Assembly (NCBI GenBank): GCA_009731375.1 | Contig: BJOX01000025.1 | Span: 1,050,239 to 1,091,245, forward strand | Reading direction: 5' to 3' | Source: Paulinella micropora | Taxonomy: Eukaryota; Cercozoa; Imbricatea; Euglyphida | Length of the DNA: 41,007 bases | Shown here: positions 1 through 39,544 of the stretch, in pieces | Numbering within the stretch: position 1 is the first letter of the stretch | Layout: every line of letters starts with the position of its first letter | Position numbers and translations under genes: made by a program | Notes under the pieces: generated by a model | The model's input: only the letters and a program-made list of their open reading frames with translations | What the model was told of the DNA's origin: nothing | Databases searched by the model: none

Positions 1-181
1 TTCCTTATCCTCCCACTCTCCATTCCTAGATTGCCTTTTTCTTCAACGTCCTTCCTCCTCTTCTTTTTCCAGAACACAGTCTACCCGTGATTCCCATCCC
101 GGACACATGCACAGTACACAAATTATTGTTTGATGTGAAACTGCGTTCCTTTGCAAGGACTACATTCCTTTGCGACATCTC

Positions 182-183
<2 letters not shown>
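1..183 (+). mobile_element. 3' end of a non-LTR retrotransposon (3' UTR) with (ATCT)n tail
   Basis: This stretch is a near-exact reverse complement of 39542-39725, where the same sequence lies downstream of a retrotransposon ORF. It is therefore read as the 3' UTR terminus of a second copy, on the + strand. Both copies stop at the same place (gcgacatctc) and run straight into (ATCT)n, here from 181. The copy continues off the left edge. A short ORF from 87 is only the UTR read into the repeat. Confidence 0.65.
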
Positions 184-251
<68 letters not shown>

Positions 252-269
252 TTATCTGTTCATTCTTAG

Positions 270-320
270 GTGACAGTGGAGCCAAGTTCCACGCGCTGCT
301 TCCCTGATCAGAAATACGAG
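270..320 (+). pseudogene. Acceptor-side partial copy of LYS1 exon 1
   Basis: The segment follows an intact acceptor (cattcttag) and matches the start of the exon at 489 with a few substitutions. It reads V-T-V-E-P-S-S-T-R-C-F-P-D and then degenerates into GATA repeat without a donor. It is probably a non-functional duplicate. If it were spliced in place of the 489 exon it would lack the 3' end. Confidence 0.55.
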
Positions 321-395
321 ATAGATGGATAGATAGATAGATAGGTAGATAGATAGATAGATAGATAGATAGACAGATAGACAGATGGATAGAAT

Positions 396-445
<50 letters not shown>

Positions 446-481
446 CTAGATATCTACATATCTATCTATCTATCATGTCCA
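321..481 (+). repeat. (GATA)n microsatellite
   Basis: Imperfect GATA/GACA array between two copies of LYS1 exon 1. Nothing else is seen in it. Confidence 0.95.
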
Positions 482-488
482 TACTTAG

Positions 489-14826
<14,338 letters not shown>

Positions 14827-14863
14827 GTTTTCTCCTCCACCTTTCCCTCATCCTCTTCCCCCC

Positions 14864-15170
14864 NNNNNNNNNNNNNNNNNNNNNNNNNNNNNNNNNNNNN
14901 NNNNNNNNNNNNNNNNNNNNNNNNNNNNNNNNNNNNNNNNNNNNNNNNNNNNNNNNNNNNNNNNNNNNNNNNNNNNNNNNNNNNNNNNNNNNNNNNNNNN
15001 NNNNNNNNNNNNNNNNNNNNNNNNNNNNNNNNNNNNNNNNNNNNNNNNNNNNNNNNNNNNNNNNNNNNNNNNNNNNNNNNNNNNNNNNNNNNNNNNNNNN
15101 NNNNNNNNNNNNNNNNNNNNNNNNNNNNNNNNNNNNNNNNNNNNNNNNNNNNNNNNNNNNNNNNNNNNNN
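14864..15170. other. 307-base assembly gap
   Basis: N run just after the last visible LYS1 exon. The stop-codon exon may be inside it. Confidence 0.99.
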
Positions 15171-15239
<69 letters not shown>

Positions 15240-15276
15240 CATCCATCCATCCATCCATCCATCCATCCATCCATCC

Positions 15277-15370
<94 letters not shown>

Positions 15371-15380
15371 CTATCTATTC
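15171..15380 (+). repeat. (CTAT)n and (CCAT)n microsatellite
   Basis: Tetranucleotide array to the right of the gap. Confidence 0.95.
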
Positions 15381-15430
15381 CGCCTACTGCTCAAGCTGCC
15401 TTGCTGCTCTATCCTACCAATGGCCCCAAC

Positions 15431-15562
15431 ATAACATATTACGCATCTAGCCACAAATTTGACCTGTTTTGCGGCGGGCCCGCAAAACACATCAAATTTT
15501 GCGCGCCGCATGTGTAGTTTTACCGGTAACCTGACCACATTTGGTGGAGGCGTACCTATAAA
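15431..15562 (+). mobile_element. Solo arm of MITE-like element C
   Basis: Matches one arm of the inverted-repeat element at 31662-32051 (blocks gccacaaatttgacctgttttgcgg, cgcatgtgtagtt, ggtaacctgaccacattt). The partner arm is absent. Confidence 0.65.
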
Positions 15563-15565
15563 TAG

Positions 15566-15695
15566 CCTGAAGGTCCTATCCATGGGCCGCACTGATCTTG
15601 TGTCTGTACTGGCGCAGCAAGGATTTCTCATCGCAACTGCTGCCGCTGCTGCTACAGCTGCAAATGCAAGGCTTCGAGGCGCCGGAATGGTCGAT
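15566..15695 (+). CDS. Exon-like open island, product unknown
   Basis: A unique, GC-rich stretch open in one frame, with an ATG at 15580 in good context (tatccATGGG). It reads MGRTDLVSVLAQQGFLIATA and then Ala-rich codons to G-M, followed by gtcgat, a donor type used elsewhere here. It is preceded by an atag. No family recognised. It could be the 5' exon of the gene at 24.1 kb, a terminal exon of LYS1, or not a gene. Confidence 0.3.
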
Positions 15696-15699
15696 AGAA

Positions 15700-15714
15700 T
15701 ATATATATATATAT

Positions 15715-15748
<34 letters not shown>

Positions 15749-15759
15749 TAGATAGAGAG

Positions 15760-15806
<47 letters not shown>

Positions 15807-15949
15807 ATAGATAGAATAGATAGATCAGCGAAAGAAATAAATAGGTACACATGATAGATCGACAAGCTGCATTATGGCAACGCATGGAAGCGACCAAGTG
15901 AGACATAGAGTAGATATATTGATAGATAGATAGACAGATATATATATAT

Positions 15950-15990
<41 letters not shown>

Positions 15991-16088
15991 CAGATAGATA
16001 GATAGATAGATAGATAGATATGTAGACAGACATAGATAGATAGATAGATAGATAGATATATAGATAGATAGATAGATAGATAGGTAGG

Positions 16089-16127
<39 letters not shown>

Positions 16128-16351
16128 GTAGGTAGGTAGATTGATAGATAGAAAGATGGACAGATAGAATAGATAAACAAAGTAAAATGAAGACATAGAT
16201 GCATTTTTAGATTGATACACTGATAGAAAATGTAACAAATACATAAATACACATATAGATTGACAAGCTGCTGGATAGATAGATAGATATGTAGACAGAC
16301 AAGACAGACAGATAGATAGATAGATAGATATATAGATAGATAGATAGATAT

Positions 16352-16395
<44 letters not shown>

Positions 16396-16451
16396 GTAGA
16401 TAGGTAGATTGATTGATAGATAGATGGACAGATATATATATATATATATAA

Positions 16452-16484
<33 letters not shown>

Positions 16485-16531
16485 GTATATATATATGCAT
16501 ATGTATATATATGTAGTTTCATATATATTAT

Positions 16532-16562
<31 letters not shown>
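15700..16562 (+). repeat. (TA)n, (GA)n and (GATA)n arrays
   Basis: Dense GATA repeats with two short unique interruptions (15830-15905 and 16170-16270). It ends in a TA array that directly borders the AT-rich insert. Confidence 0.95.
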
Positions 16563-16564
<2 letters not shown>

Positions 16565-17056
16565 CGGGAGATGCTTACATAGAATTACTCCGTGAATGCC
16601 CGTGTGATAATAAAGAACAATTAGCACGATTAGAAGGCGAAGCAATCCGCGATACTGCCAATTGTTGTAATAAGATAATAGCAGGTAGAACAAAAAGAGA
16701 ATATCGTGAGGACAATCTGGCGACATTGCAACAACAACAACACGATTATTATGAGGACAAGAAAGAAACAATAATACAACGATGTAAGAATACCGCGAAA
16801 CCCACAAAGAAGCAATATCACAACGAATGAGTGGATACTACAAACAAAACAGAGATAGAATAAGAAAGACACATACGGAATACTATGAACAAAACAGAGA
16901 CAAAATGAAACAAAATAGTAAGGAATATTACGAGGCTAACAAACAAGCAATTAACCAACGACACCGCAAACGATACCAACAAAAAAACAACAAATCACAA
17001 ACGAACTCACACAGCCACAGCCTTCATAACCCACAGACCGCTTTTTTTCGTTAGAC
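16563..17056 (+). pseudogene. GIY-YIG endonuclease, 5'-truncated and frameshifted
   Basis: The sequence enters at codon level with G-D-A-Y-I-E-L-L-R-E-C-P-C, then E-Q-L-A-R-L-E-G-E-A-I-R and C-C-N-K-I-I-A-G-R-T. It matches the second half of the neighbour at 17219 closely, including at DNA level. The GIY and YIG strands are missing because the left border cuts through the gene. A frameshift near 16775-16795 moves the reading into K-E-Y-R-E-T-H-K-E, after which a Lys/Gln/Asn/Tyr-rich tail (Y-Y-K-Q-N-R-D-R-I) runs to the stop at about 17054. A tandem paralogue, now non-functional. Confidence 0.75.
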
Positions 17057-17218
17057 CAGACCCCATGAAATAATTTCGTTAGTCCTGACCGATACGCCAA
17101 TTAAGAGCCGAAACCCGCGCAACCAATTTTTGTCAAAGGTGCTTCCGTCGCCCTTCCGTCCCAAGCAAAAAGACAAAAATTATATGTTAAACAATAGCAC
17201 AAAATAGAATAATACAGA

Positions 17219-17812
17219 ATGACAACACGAAAACCAAAAGCCCCTATTGATTACAGCAAGGCTAGATTATATGTAATCCGATCGCCCCACACTGATAAAG
17301 TGTATATCGCCGCGACAACTCAGCAATTAAGTAAGCGATTATCTACACACAGAAACAACTTTAAGCAATGGACAAATGGAAAATATCATTATGTATCTTC
17401 TTTTGATATCTTTCAAGCGGGTAATGCTTACATTGAACTTTTGAAGGAATGCCCGTGTGAGAATAAGGAGCAATTATCAAAAGCAGAAGGTGAAGCAATC
17501 CGCAATACTGCCAATTGTTGTAATAAGGTAATGCCAGATAGAACAAAAAAAGAATATTTAGATGAATACTACAAGACTAATAAAGAAGAAATAAACCAAC
17601 AAGTAAAAAAATATTATGAAGCCAATAGAGAAAAAATTAAGGAGTATCAAAAGCAGTACAGACAGACAAATAAAAAAGAACTAAGAACACAAAGGAGACA
17701 ATACGAAAAACAATACAGACAAAACAACAGAGATAAAATTAAAGAATGTCAAAAACGATACAAACAGAAAAAACAACAATCCAATACCATTATTTCTCCG
17801 CCTTCTTCTTAA
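17219..17812 (+). CDS. GIY-YIG domain endonuclease-like protein
   Basis: 197 codons from ATG 17219. The N-terminal domain has A-R-L-Y-V-I-R-S-P (GIY strand) and K-V-Y-I-A-A-T-T (YIG strand with Ala for Gly). S-K-R-L-S-T-H-R-N-N contains the catalytic Arg, and K-A-E-G-E-A-I-R contains the metal-binding Glu. Residues from about 110 form a basic, repeated coiled tail (Y-x-x-N-R-E-K-I-K-E-Y-Q-K-Q-Y). This layout is common in stand-alone GIY-YIG proteins of large DNA viruses and phages. Such enzymes nick or cut DNA and often act as homing nucleases; the substrate here is unknown. The stop overlaps the stop of the opposing gene. Gly-to-Ala in YIG may reduce activity. Confidence 0.8.
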   Translation: MTTRKPKAPIDYSKARLYVIRSPHTDKVYIAATTQQLSKRLSTHRNNFKQWTNGKYHYVSSFDIFQAGNAYIELLKECPCENKEQLSKAEGEAIRNTANCCNKVMPDRTKKEYLDEYYKTNKEEINQQVKKYYEANREKIKEYQKQYRQTNKKELRTQRRQYEKQYRQNNRDKIKECQKRYKQKKQQSNTIISPPSS

Positions 17813-19191
17813 GTAATCTTTCGCTTTTTCGTATCGGTTGTTTTTTTTCCATTTTCGTCTATTAGTTTATGATTCGTTTTCTTCGTCTCCGTTTGTTTTA
17901 CTTCTGTTTGTTTTACTTCGGTTTGTTTTGCTTCTGTTTTTTTTGCTTCAGTGTTCTTCTGCTTAACAAAATCATTTACTATTTTCGCATCTATATGAGA
18001 TAACTCCTTAATTTGATATTTGTTATCTTCGGGTTATCATTCCAAATAGTATTTAACAAAGCCATTTTATCCTCACCGCTTGCTTTTTTGCCCAAGGGTT
18101 TACATTTACTTTCTGTCGTGTCGTCGTCCTCTATGTCTTCGGCTTCAACTCCTTTGATATTCAAACATAAATCAATTTTCCTTCGTAGTTCTTCCAACTC
18201 AGTCTTAATTCCTTCTGCTTTTATTTCTTCTGGATCTAACACATTAACCCACGAATAAGAAAATGAAGTAAGCATATCGCCGTGTCCTAAAACACTGCTT
18301 ATCCATGTGTTGAAATTGGTTGTTTTCGGGTTAGCAAAATTCGTATATGATAAACTCGCGTATAATTTTCTTAACATACTGCTTCTCTGTGTGTAATCTG
18401 CCAGCCACGGAAATACTTTAATTATTCGTTTGTTTAGTTCATTTGTTTTTCTGTTTATCAAGCACTCCTTCTTTATTAATAATAACTGCCCCTTTTTTCT
18501 TGAAGTAGTTTCTTATTGAATTTACTTGTTCAATAACAAAAGAAGGAGTAAATAAAACAACGGGTCTCTCAGTCCAGTTCTTTTTTTGTCCCTCTCTCTT
18601 TTTGCTAAGTTATCAACCCTTAGCCAACTCGTTTTATCAGGTATTAATTCATAAGTGTTTTTGTCAAATATCTCAACAGGTCGTGCCCCTATTGCTAACA
18701 TTAAAGCCAACAACTTTAAGTAAGGGTCATTACTTAAAATCATTTCATTCATTTTTGCCATTACCTCCCGCACATCAATCTGAATTTTTTGTTCGTTTTT
18801 TGCTTTTTTTGACATCTTTTTTATATCCTTCAACAATTTCTATTCGTTCGTCTTCATTGATATTGAAATATTTATCTAATTTAGAAATTTCATATACCTT
18901 CTTGCTTTGATTTGGTTTAATCGCCCTCGTTCTCACTTCAGAAAGTCGTTGCCTTCGTGAAGTTGTATTCGGGTAAATAATGGCGTATTTTGGATAAATA
19001 ACTTGCATTGCTTTTAGCATTTCGTCTTCCGTTGTTGTTTTACTAAATAATAACAAAATAGCATTATGAAAAGCCTTTGACGGCTTCGCATCACTAGTGA
19101 AAAAGTTTGATACGACATCATATATTTTTTGCTCTGTGTCTGCTATGTTCGAAATTTTCTGTCTGTCTCGTTCCACATTCTGCTTTGTTGT
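17809..19191 (-). pseudogene. Telomere resolvase (protelomerase)-like tyrosine recombinase, frame-broken
   Basis: Read on the minus strand in pieces. The N-terminal piece (19176 to 18775) is a helical, Lys-rich segment. The next (18836 to about 18590) has A-L-M-L-A-I-G-A-R-P-V-E-I-F with the first catalytic Arg. A short piece in a third frame (about 18590 to 18445) holds N-W-T-E-R-P-V-V-L-F. The last (about 18461 to 18030) has S-M-L-R-K-L-Y-A-S-L-S-Y with the second Arg, then V-L-G-H-G-D-M-L-T-S-F-S-Y with the catalytic His and the Tyr nucleophile nine residues on. A further shift near 18030-18036 opens a Lys/Thr/Glu-rich tail ending at a stop at 17809-17811. The R-K-x-Y-A-x-x-x-Y block is characteristic of telomere resolvases (TelK/TelN/ResT type), not ordinary integrases. 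No in-frame ATG: translation could only begin near a GTG at 19176. Shifts sit near A/T runs, so sequencing error is possible for some. Confidence 0.68.
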
Positions 19192-19221
19192 TTTTTCAAA
19201 AAAAATGAAGTATGTTATATG

Positions 19222-19638
19222 TTAGACAGGTTTATTTTTTTCTAAAACATAAATAAATGATTGCTTTTTCCTATATTGTAAAAAATCGCTTTTCTCTTTG
19301 TTCATTCTCTCCACCTCTCGTTTTATTTCAAAATGGCTCCCCGCTACTTGTAAATTAACTATTATTTTTCTGTTCTGCCGTATTAATTCGCCTTCTCGTT
19401 TTAATAATTCCTCTCTGCTATTACAGGGGCATTTTTCAATTAGTTCAATGTAAGGGGCTCCCGCTTCAAATATTTTTATAATTGATTTCATTTTCGTCTC
19501 GTCGTCCTTGTGTTTCTTGTAATTAGCCCTATGTCCTCCCATTCGCACAGATAAAGGCTGTGTTGTGCTTCCAATATATATTTTGTCGGTGTTTGGACTT
19601 CTCACGGCATAAATTTTCCCGTTTTGATAGTTCGGCAT
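19222..19638 (-). CDS. GIY-YIG domain endonuclease-like protein
   Basis: 138 codons from ATG at 19638. The catalytic set is intact: K-I-Y-A-V-R-S-P (GIY strand), K-I-Y-I-G-S-T-T (YIG), L-S-V-R-M-G-G-H-R (Arg) and K-R-E-G-E-L-I-R (Glu). The C-P-C-N-S-R-E-E-L block matches the C-P-C-x-x-K-E-Q-L of the two + strand paralogues. It lacks their long basic tail. It lies about 30 nt upstream of, and in the same direction as, the resolvase gene, so the two may share a transcript starting between 19640 and the palindrome. Confidence 0.8.
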   Translation of the reverse strand: MPNYQNGKIYAVRSPNTDKIYIGSTTQPLSVRMGGHRANYKKHKDDETKMKSIIKIFEAGAPYIELIEKCPCNSREELLKREGELIRQNRKIIVNLQVAGSHFEIKREVERMNKEKSDFLQYRKKQSFIYVLEKNKPV

Positions 19639-19730
19639 CGCTTTGTTTTTCTTTGTTTCTTTTTGGTTTTAATTGATAAATATTTTTACAACTTTCAATA
19701 TTAAGAATAATTATCGCATTTTTTATGATC

Positions 19731-20134
19731 ATTTATCAATAATAGACAGGTCTATCTCGTATATCATAAAATAAGCCTTAGAAACACATAAAACATACAC
19801 AGGAAGACAGAAAACACACCTATGTTTTACAAAAACACACCTTTGTTTTTACAAAAAAACGACAAACTAAGCACACTAAGAGCGATTTGATCAAAATGAC
19901 GACAAAAACCATATAAATGAAATTTATATATATTTTATGATAATAAAATATGGTTTTTGTCGTAATTTTGACCAAATCTCTCTTAGTGTGCTTAGTTTGT
20001 CATTTTTTTTGTAAAAACAAAGGTGTGTTTTTGTAAAACATATGTGTGTTTTCTGTCTTCCTGTGTATGTTTTATGTGTTTTTCTAAGGCTTATTTTATG
20101 ATATACAAGATAGACCTGTCTATTATTGATAAAT
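19731..20134. repeat. 404-bp imperfect palindrome (candidate hairpin-telomere junction)
   Basis: The left arm begins atttatcaataatagacaggt and the right arm ends with its complement. The arms, each about 180 bp, share long blocks (cataaaataagcc, ggaagacagaaaacacacc, acaaactaagcacactaagag, aaaaccata). They differ at scattered bases and small indels, and are separated by about 35 bp of AT-rich spacer around 19915-19950. It contains no ORF. It lies exactly between insert DNA on the left and (TA)n on the right. Confidence 0.85.
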
Positions 20135-20203
20135 ATATATATATATATATATGCATATGTATATATATGTATATATACATATATATACATATACATATAT
20201 ATG

Positions 20204-20291
<88 letters not shown>

Positions 20292-20295
20292 GATG

Positions 20296-20336
<41 letters not shown>

Positions 20337-20439
20337 GTAGATAGGTAGATGGATAGATAGATGGATAGATAGATGGATAGATAGATGGATAGATAGACAG
20401 AAATGTGTGTATACATGTATCTTAGAAGAAAAAGCAGAT

Positions 20440-20490
<51 letters not shown>

Positions 20491-20531
20491 TAGATAGATA
20501 GATAGATAGATAGATATAGATAGATAGATAT

Positions 20532-20618
<87 letters not shown>

Positions 20619-20763
20619 CCTACCTACCTACCTACCTACCTACCTACCTATCTACCTATCTACCTATCTACCTACCTATCTACCTACCTATCTACCTACC
20701 TATCTACCTACCTGTCTACCTACCTGTCTACATACCTATCTACCTACCTATCTACCTATCTAC

Positions 20764-20851
<88 letters not shown>

Positions 20852-20865
20852 ATCTATCTATCCCC
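20135..20865 (+). repeat. (TA)n, (GA)n, (GATA)n, (CCTA)n and (CTAT)n arrays
   Basis: Simple repeats only. Near 20620 the array switches from GATA to CCTA/CTAT, that is, to the complementary strand sense. Confidence 0.95.
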
Positions 20866-21105
20866 GGGGGCATGCAGAGGGCCAGCTGCGCAGTGCTCCG
20901 GCCTAAATCCAAACCCCCTACAATGACGATTTTGTGTCCGCCGTTAATCGCGCGCAGCGCAAGGGCTAAACAGGCAACCAACTCCTGACCATGGCTGATG
21001 AAGTCGGGGCGTGATGCAAGGGTTGATGAAGTCGGGGTTGTAGAAGGTAACACATAAAGGTTGATGAAGGCGTGAACTTCTGAAACCTCGTCCTTAGGGC
21101 ACACG
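20862..21105 (-). mobile_element. Possible decayed AP-endonuclease fragment of a non-LTR retrotransposon
   Basis: Minus-strand frame with V-H-A-F-I-N-L-Y-V-L-P-S, then E-L-V-A-C-L-A-L-A-L and H-K-I-V-I-V-G-G-L-D. This resembles the N-x-Y-x-P-P-S ... L-x-x-L ... I-I-x-G-D-F-N spacing of retrotransposon endonucleases, with the GDFN motif spoiled. A short direct duplication (gttgatgaagtcggggt) interrupts it. Tentative. Confidence 0.3.
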
Positions 21106-21300
21106 CTCCTGGGGAGTGTTCTAGTGTTGTCCCGTATAGTTCAAAAGGGCTCGGCTACCTTTCGGCTTGAACTGGGCACAGACACCAACCACAGCGAGAC
21201 AGTGGTTGGTGTGCAGCTTGGCCGGTGCTGAAAGTTCTTGTCCGGGGGTAGTATAGGAGGCCATGGCTTTTCAAGCTAAGCCACGCCCATAGATTAAACA
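21106..21300. other. Unique island, unclassified
   Basis: GC-rich non-repeat stretch adjoining the possible endonuclease fragment. It has a ccaaccac / gtggttgg inverted pair around 21186-21212. It may belong to the same element. No ORF recognised. Confidence 0.4.
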
Positions 21301-21365
<65 letters not shown>

Positions 21366-21458
21366 GTCTATCTATCTATTAGGAAGAGATGCAAGCAGTC
21401 TTTTGATCAGATGACGCAGAGCTTACGACCTAACCCGCATATCTTCAAACGGTCTTTT

Positions 21459-21538
<80 letters not shown>

Positions 21539-21543
21539 CCTAC

Positions 21544-21578
<35 letters not shown>

Positions 21579-21645
21579 ATCTATCTTATCTATATTATCT
21601 ATCTTATATATCTTATCTATCTATCTAGCTAGCTAGCTATCTAGC

Positions 21646-21707
<62 letters not shown>

Positions 21708-21708
21708 G

Positions 21709-21781
<73 letters not shown>

Positions 21782-21851
21782 CAAGATAGATAGATCGAGA
21801 TAGATAGACAGACAGATAGACAGCTAGCTAGATAGATAGATAGATAGATAT

Positions 21852-21901
<50 letters not shown>

Positions 21902-21989
21902 GGAGATAGATAGATAGATGGATAGATGGATAGATAGATAGCTAGATAGCTAGCTAGCTAGATAGATATATAGACTAGCTCTCTCTTTC

Positions 21990-22045
<56 letters not shown>

Positions 22046-22112
22046 ATCTATCTATCTTATTTATTCATCTATCTACCTATCTATCTACCTATCTATCTAT
22101 TTATCTATTTAT

Positions 22113-22201
<89 letters not shown>
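21301..22201 (+). repeat. (CTAT)n / (GATA)n / (CTAT)n arrays with strand switches
   Basis: CTAT to 21640, then through a ctagctagctag junction into GATA to about 21975, then back to CTAT to 22201. One short unique piece lies at 21380-21455. The switches make large foldback structures. Confidence 0.95.
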
Positions 22202-22202
<1 letters not shown>

Positions 22203-22401
22203 CGGTTTATACTAGACTGTCGAACAGTCTCGAAACTCCATCTGCTTACTGGGTCCTCTGTAATGGAGGTGGGAGCTCGTTCTGCAAGGGGCGCTTATGG
22301 AACGAGCCCTGGCCCCGCCTGGTACTAGGGAGCTTTGGTATCGCCTGTATCAGTCCCTTCCGTGCAAACATCACGGCTTAGCTGGGCATCGGGTTAATAC
22401 T
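22202..22401 (+). mobile_element. Dispersed repeat D, copy 2
   Basis: Near-identical to copy 1 at 8289, again beginning right after CTAT with the agactgt/acagtct inverted repeat. It runs a little further (gggcatcgggttaatact) before the N gap. Confidence 0.75.
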
Positions 22402-22897
22402 NNNNNNNNNNNNNNNNNNNNNNNNNNNNNNNNNNNNNNNNNNNNNNNNNNNNNNNNNNNNNNNNNNNNNNNNNNNNNNNNNNNNNNNNNNNNNNNNNNN
22501 NNNNNNNNNNNNNNNNNNNNNNNNNNNNNNNNNNNNNNNNNNNNNNNNNNNNNNNNNNNNNNNNNNNNNNNNNNNNNNNNNNNNNNNNNNNNNNNNNNNN
22601 NNNNNNNNNNNNNNNNNNNNNNNNNNNNNNNNNNNNNNNNNNNNNNNNNNNNNNNNNNNNNNNNNNNNNNNNNNNNNNNNNNNNNNNNNNNNNNNNNNNN
22701 NNNNNNNNNNNNNNNNNNNNNNNNNNNNNNNNNNNNNNNNNNNNNNNNNNNNNNNNNNNNNNNNNNNNNNNNNNNNNNNNNNNNNNNNNNNNNNNNNNNN
22801 NNNNNNNNNNNNNNNNNNNNNNNNNNNNNNNNNNNNNNNNNNNNNNNNNNNNNNNNNNNNNNNNNNNNNNNNNNNNNNNNNNNNNNNNNNNNNNNNN
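22402..22897. other. 496-base assembly gap
   Basis: N run following dispersed repeat D, as with copy 1. The element's 3' part may be unassembled in both. Confidence 0.99.
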
Positions 22898-38717
<15,820 letters not shown>

Positions 38718-38752
38718 GTGTGTGTGTGTGTGTGTGTGTGGGAGAGAGAGAG

Positions 38753-38799
<47 letters not shown>

Positions 38800-38826
38800 A
38801 ATTGGACTCCTCTGCCCCTGTGCTGC

Positions 38827-38871
<45 letters not shown>

Positions 38872-38884
38872 AGAGAGAGAGAGA

Positions 38885-38922
<38 letters not shown>

Positions 38923-39016
38923 AATGGGACTCGTCTGCCCCTGTGCTGCAGGTGTGTGTGTGTGTGTGTGTGTGTGTTTGTGTGCTTATGTGCTTGTGTG
39001 TTTGTGTGTGTGTGTG

Positions 39017-39065
<49 letters not shown>

Positions 39066-39130
39066 TTGTGTGTGAGAGAGAGAGAGAAAGAGAGAGAGAG
39101 AGAAATTGGACTCCTCTGCCCCTGTGCTGC

Positions 39131-39224
<94 letters not shown>

Positions 39225-39236
39225 CTATTTATCTAC

Positions 39237-39294
<58 letters not shown>

Positions 39295-39378
39295 GTCTGT
39301 CTGTCTGTCTGTCTATCCATCCATCCATCCATCCATCCATCCATCCATCCATCCATCCATCCATCCATCCATCTATCC

Positions 39379-39450
<72 letters not shown>

Positions 39451-39490
39451 GCTTCTATGCTGCAGGTCACAAAGTGATCTGCCTCACTTA

Positions 39491-39541
<51 letters not shown>
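38718..39541 (+). repeat. Donor-side copies of exon m with GT, GA, CTAT and GATA arrays
   Basis: Copies of the exon tail (ttggactcctctgcccctgtgctgcag) near 38802, 38924, 39106 (donor lost: gctgcat) and a remnant near 39452 (tatgctgcag-gtcac). The first two are followed by GT then GA arrays, so the unit is exon tail plus GT plus GA. CTAT/CCAT and GATA arrays complete the stretch. Confidence 0.88.

Positions 39542-39544
<3 letters not shown>

Larger units (their letters stand above)
16563..20134. mobile_element. AT-rich virus-like insert with telomere-resolvase gene and terminal palindrome
   Basis: Gene-dense, intron-free, AT-rich DNA unlike its microsatellite surroundings. From left to right: a 5'-truncated GIY-YIG gene (+), a complete GIY-YIG gene (+), a broken telomere-resolvase gene (-), a complete GIY-YIG gene (-) and a 404-bp palindrome. 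The + and - gene blocks converge with overlapping stop codons at 17809-17812. Both borders lie in (TA)n. The left end is a truncation inside a gene; the right end is the palindrome. No capsid, ATPase or polymerase gene is present, so it is a fragment of a virus or plasmid-like element whose type cannot be fixed here. Confidence 0.7.

Noticed and set aside
18013-18910. Plus-strand ORFs opposite the resolvase gene
   Set aside because: Hydrophobic shadows of the minus-strand gene. The recombinase motifs are on the minus strand.
19731-20134. Palindrome as a sequencing read-through artefact
   Set aside because: The two arms differ at multiple bases and by indels, and the spacer is asymmetrical, which a fold-back of one molecule would not give. 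Not fully excluded without reads.
20862-21105. An intact endonuclease gene
   Set aside because: Only loose motif spacing is seen and the G-D-F-N signature is lost, so it is kept as a low-confidence fragment.
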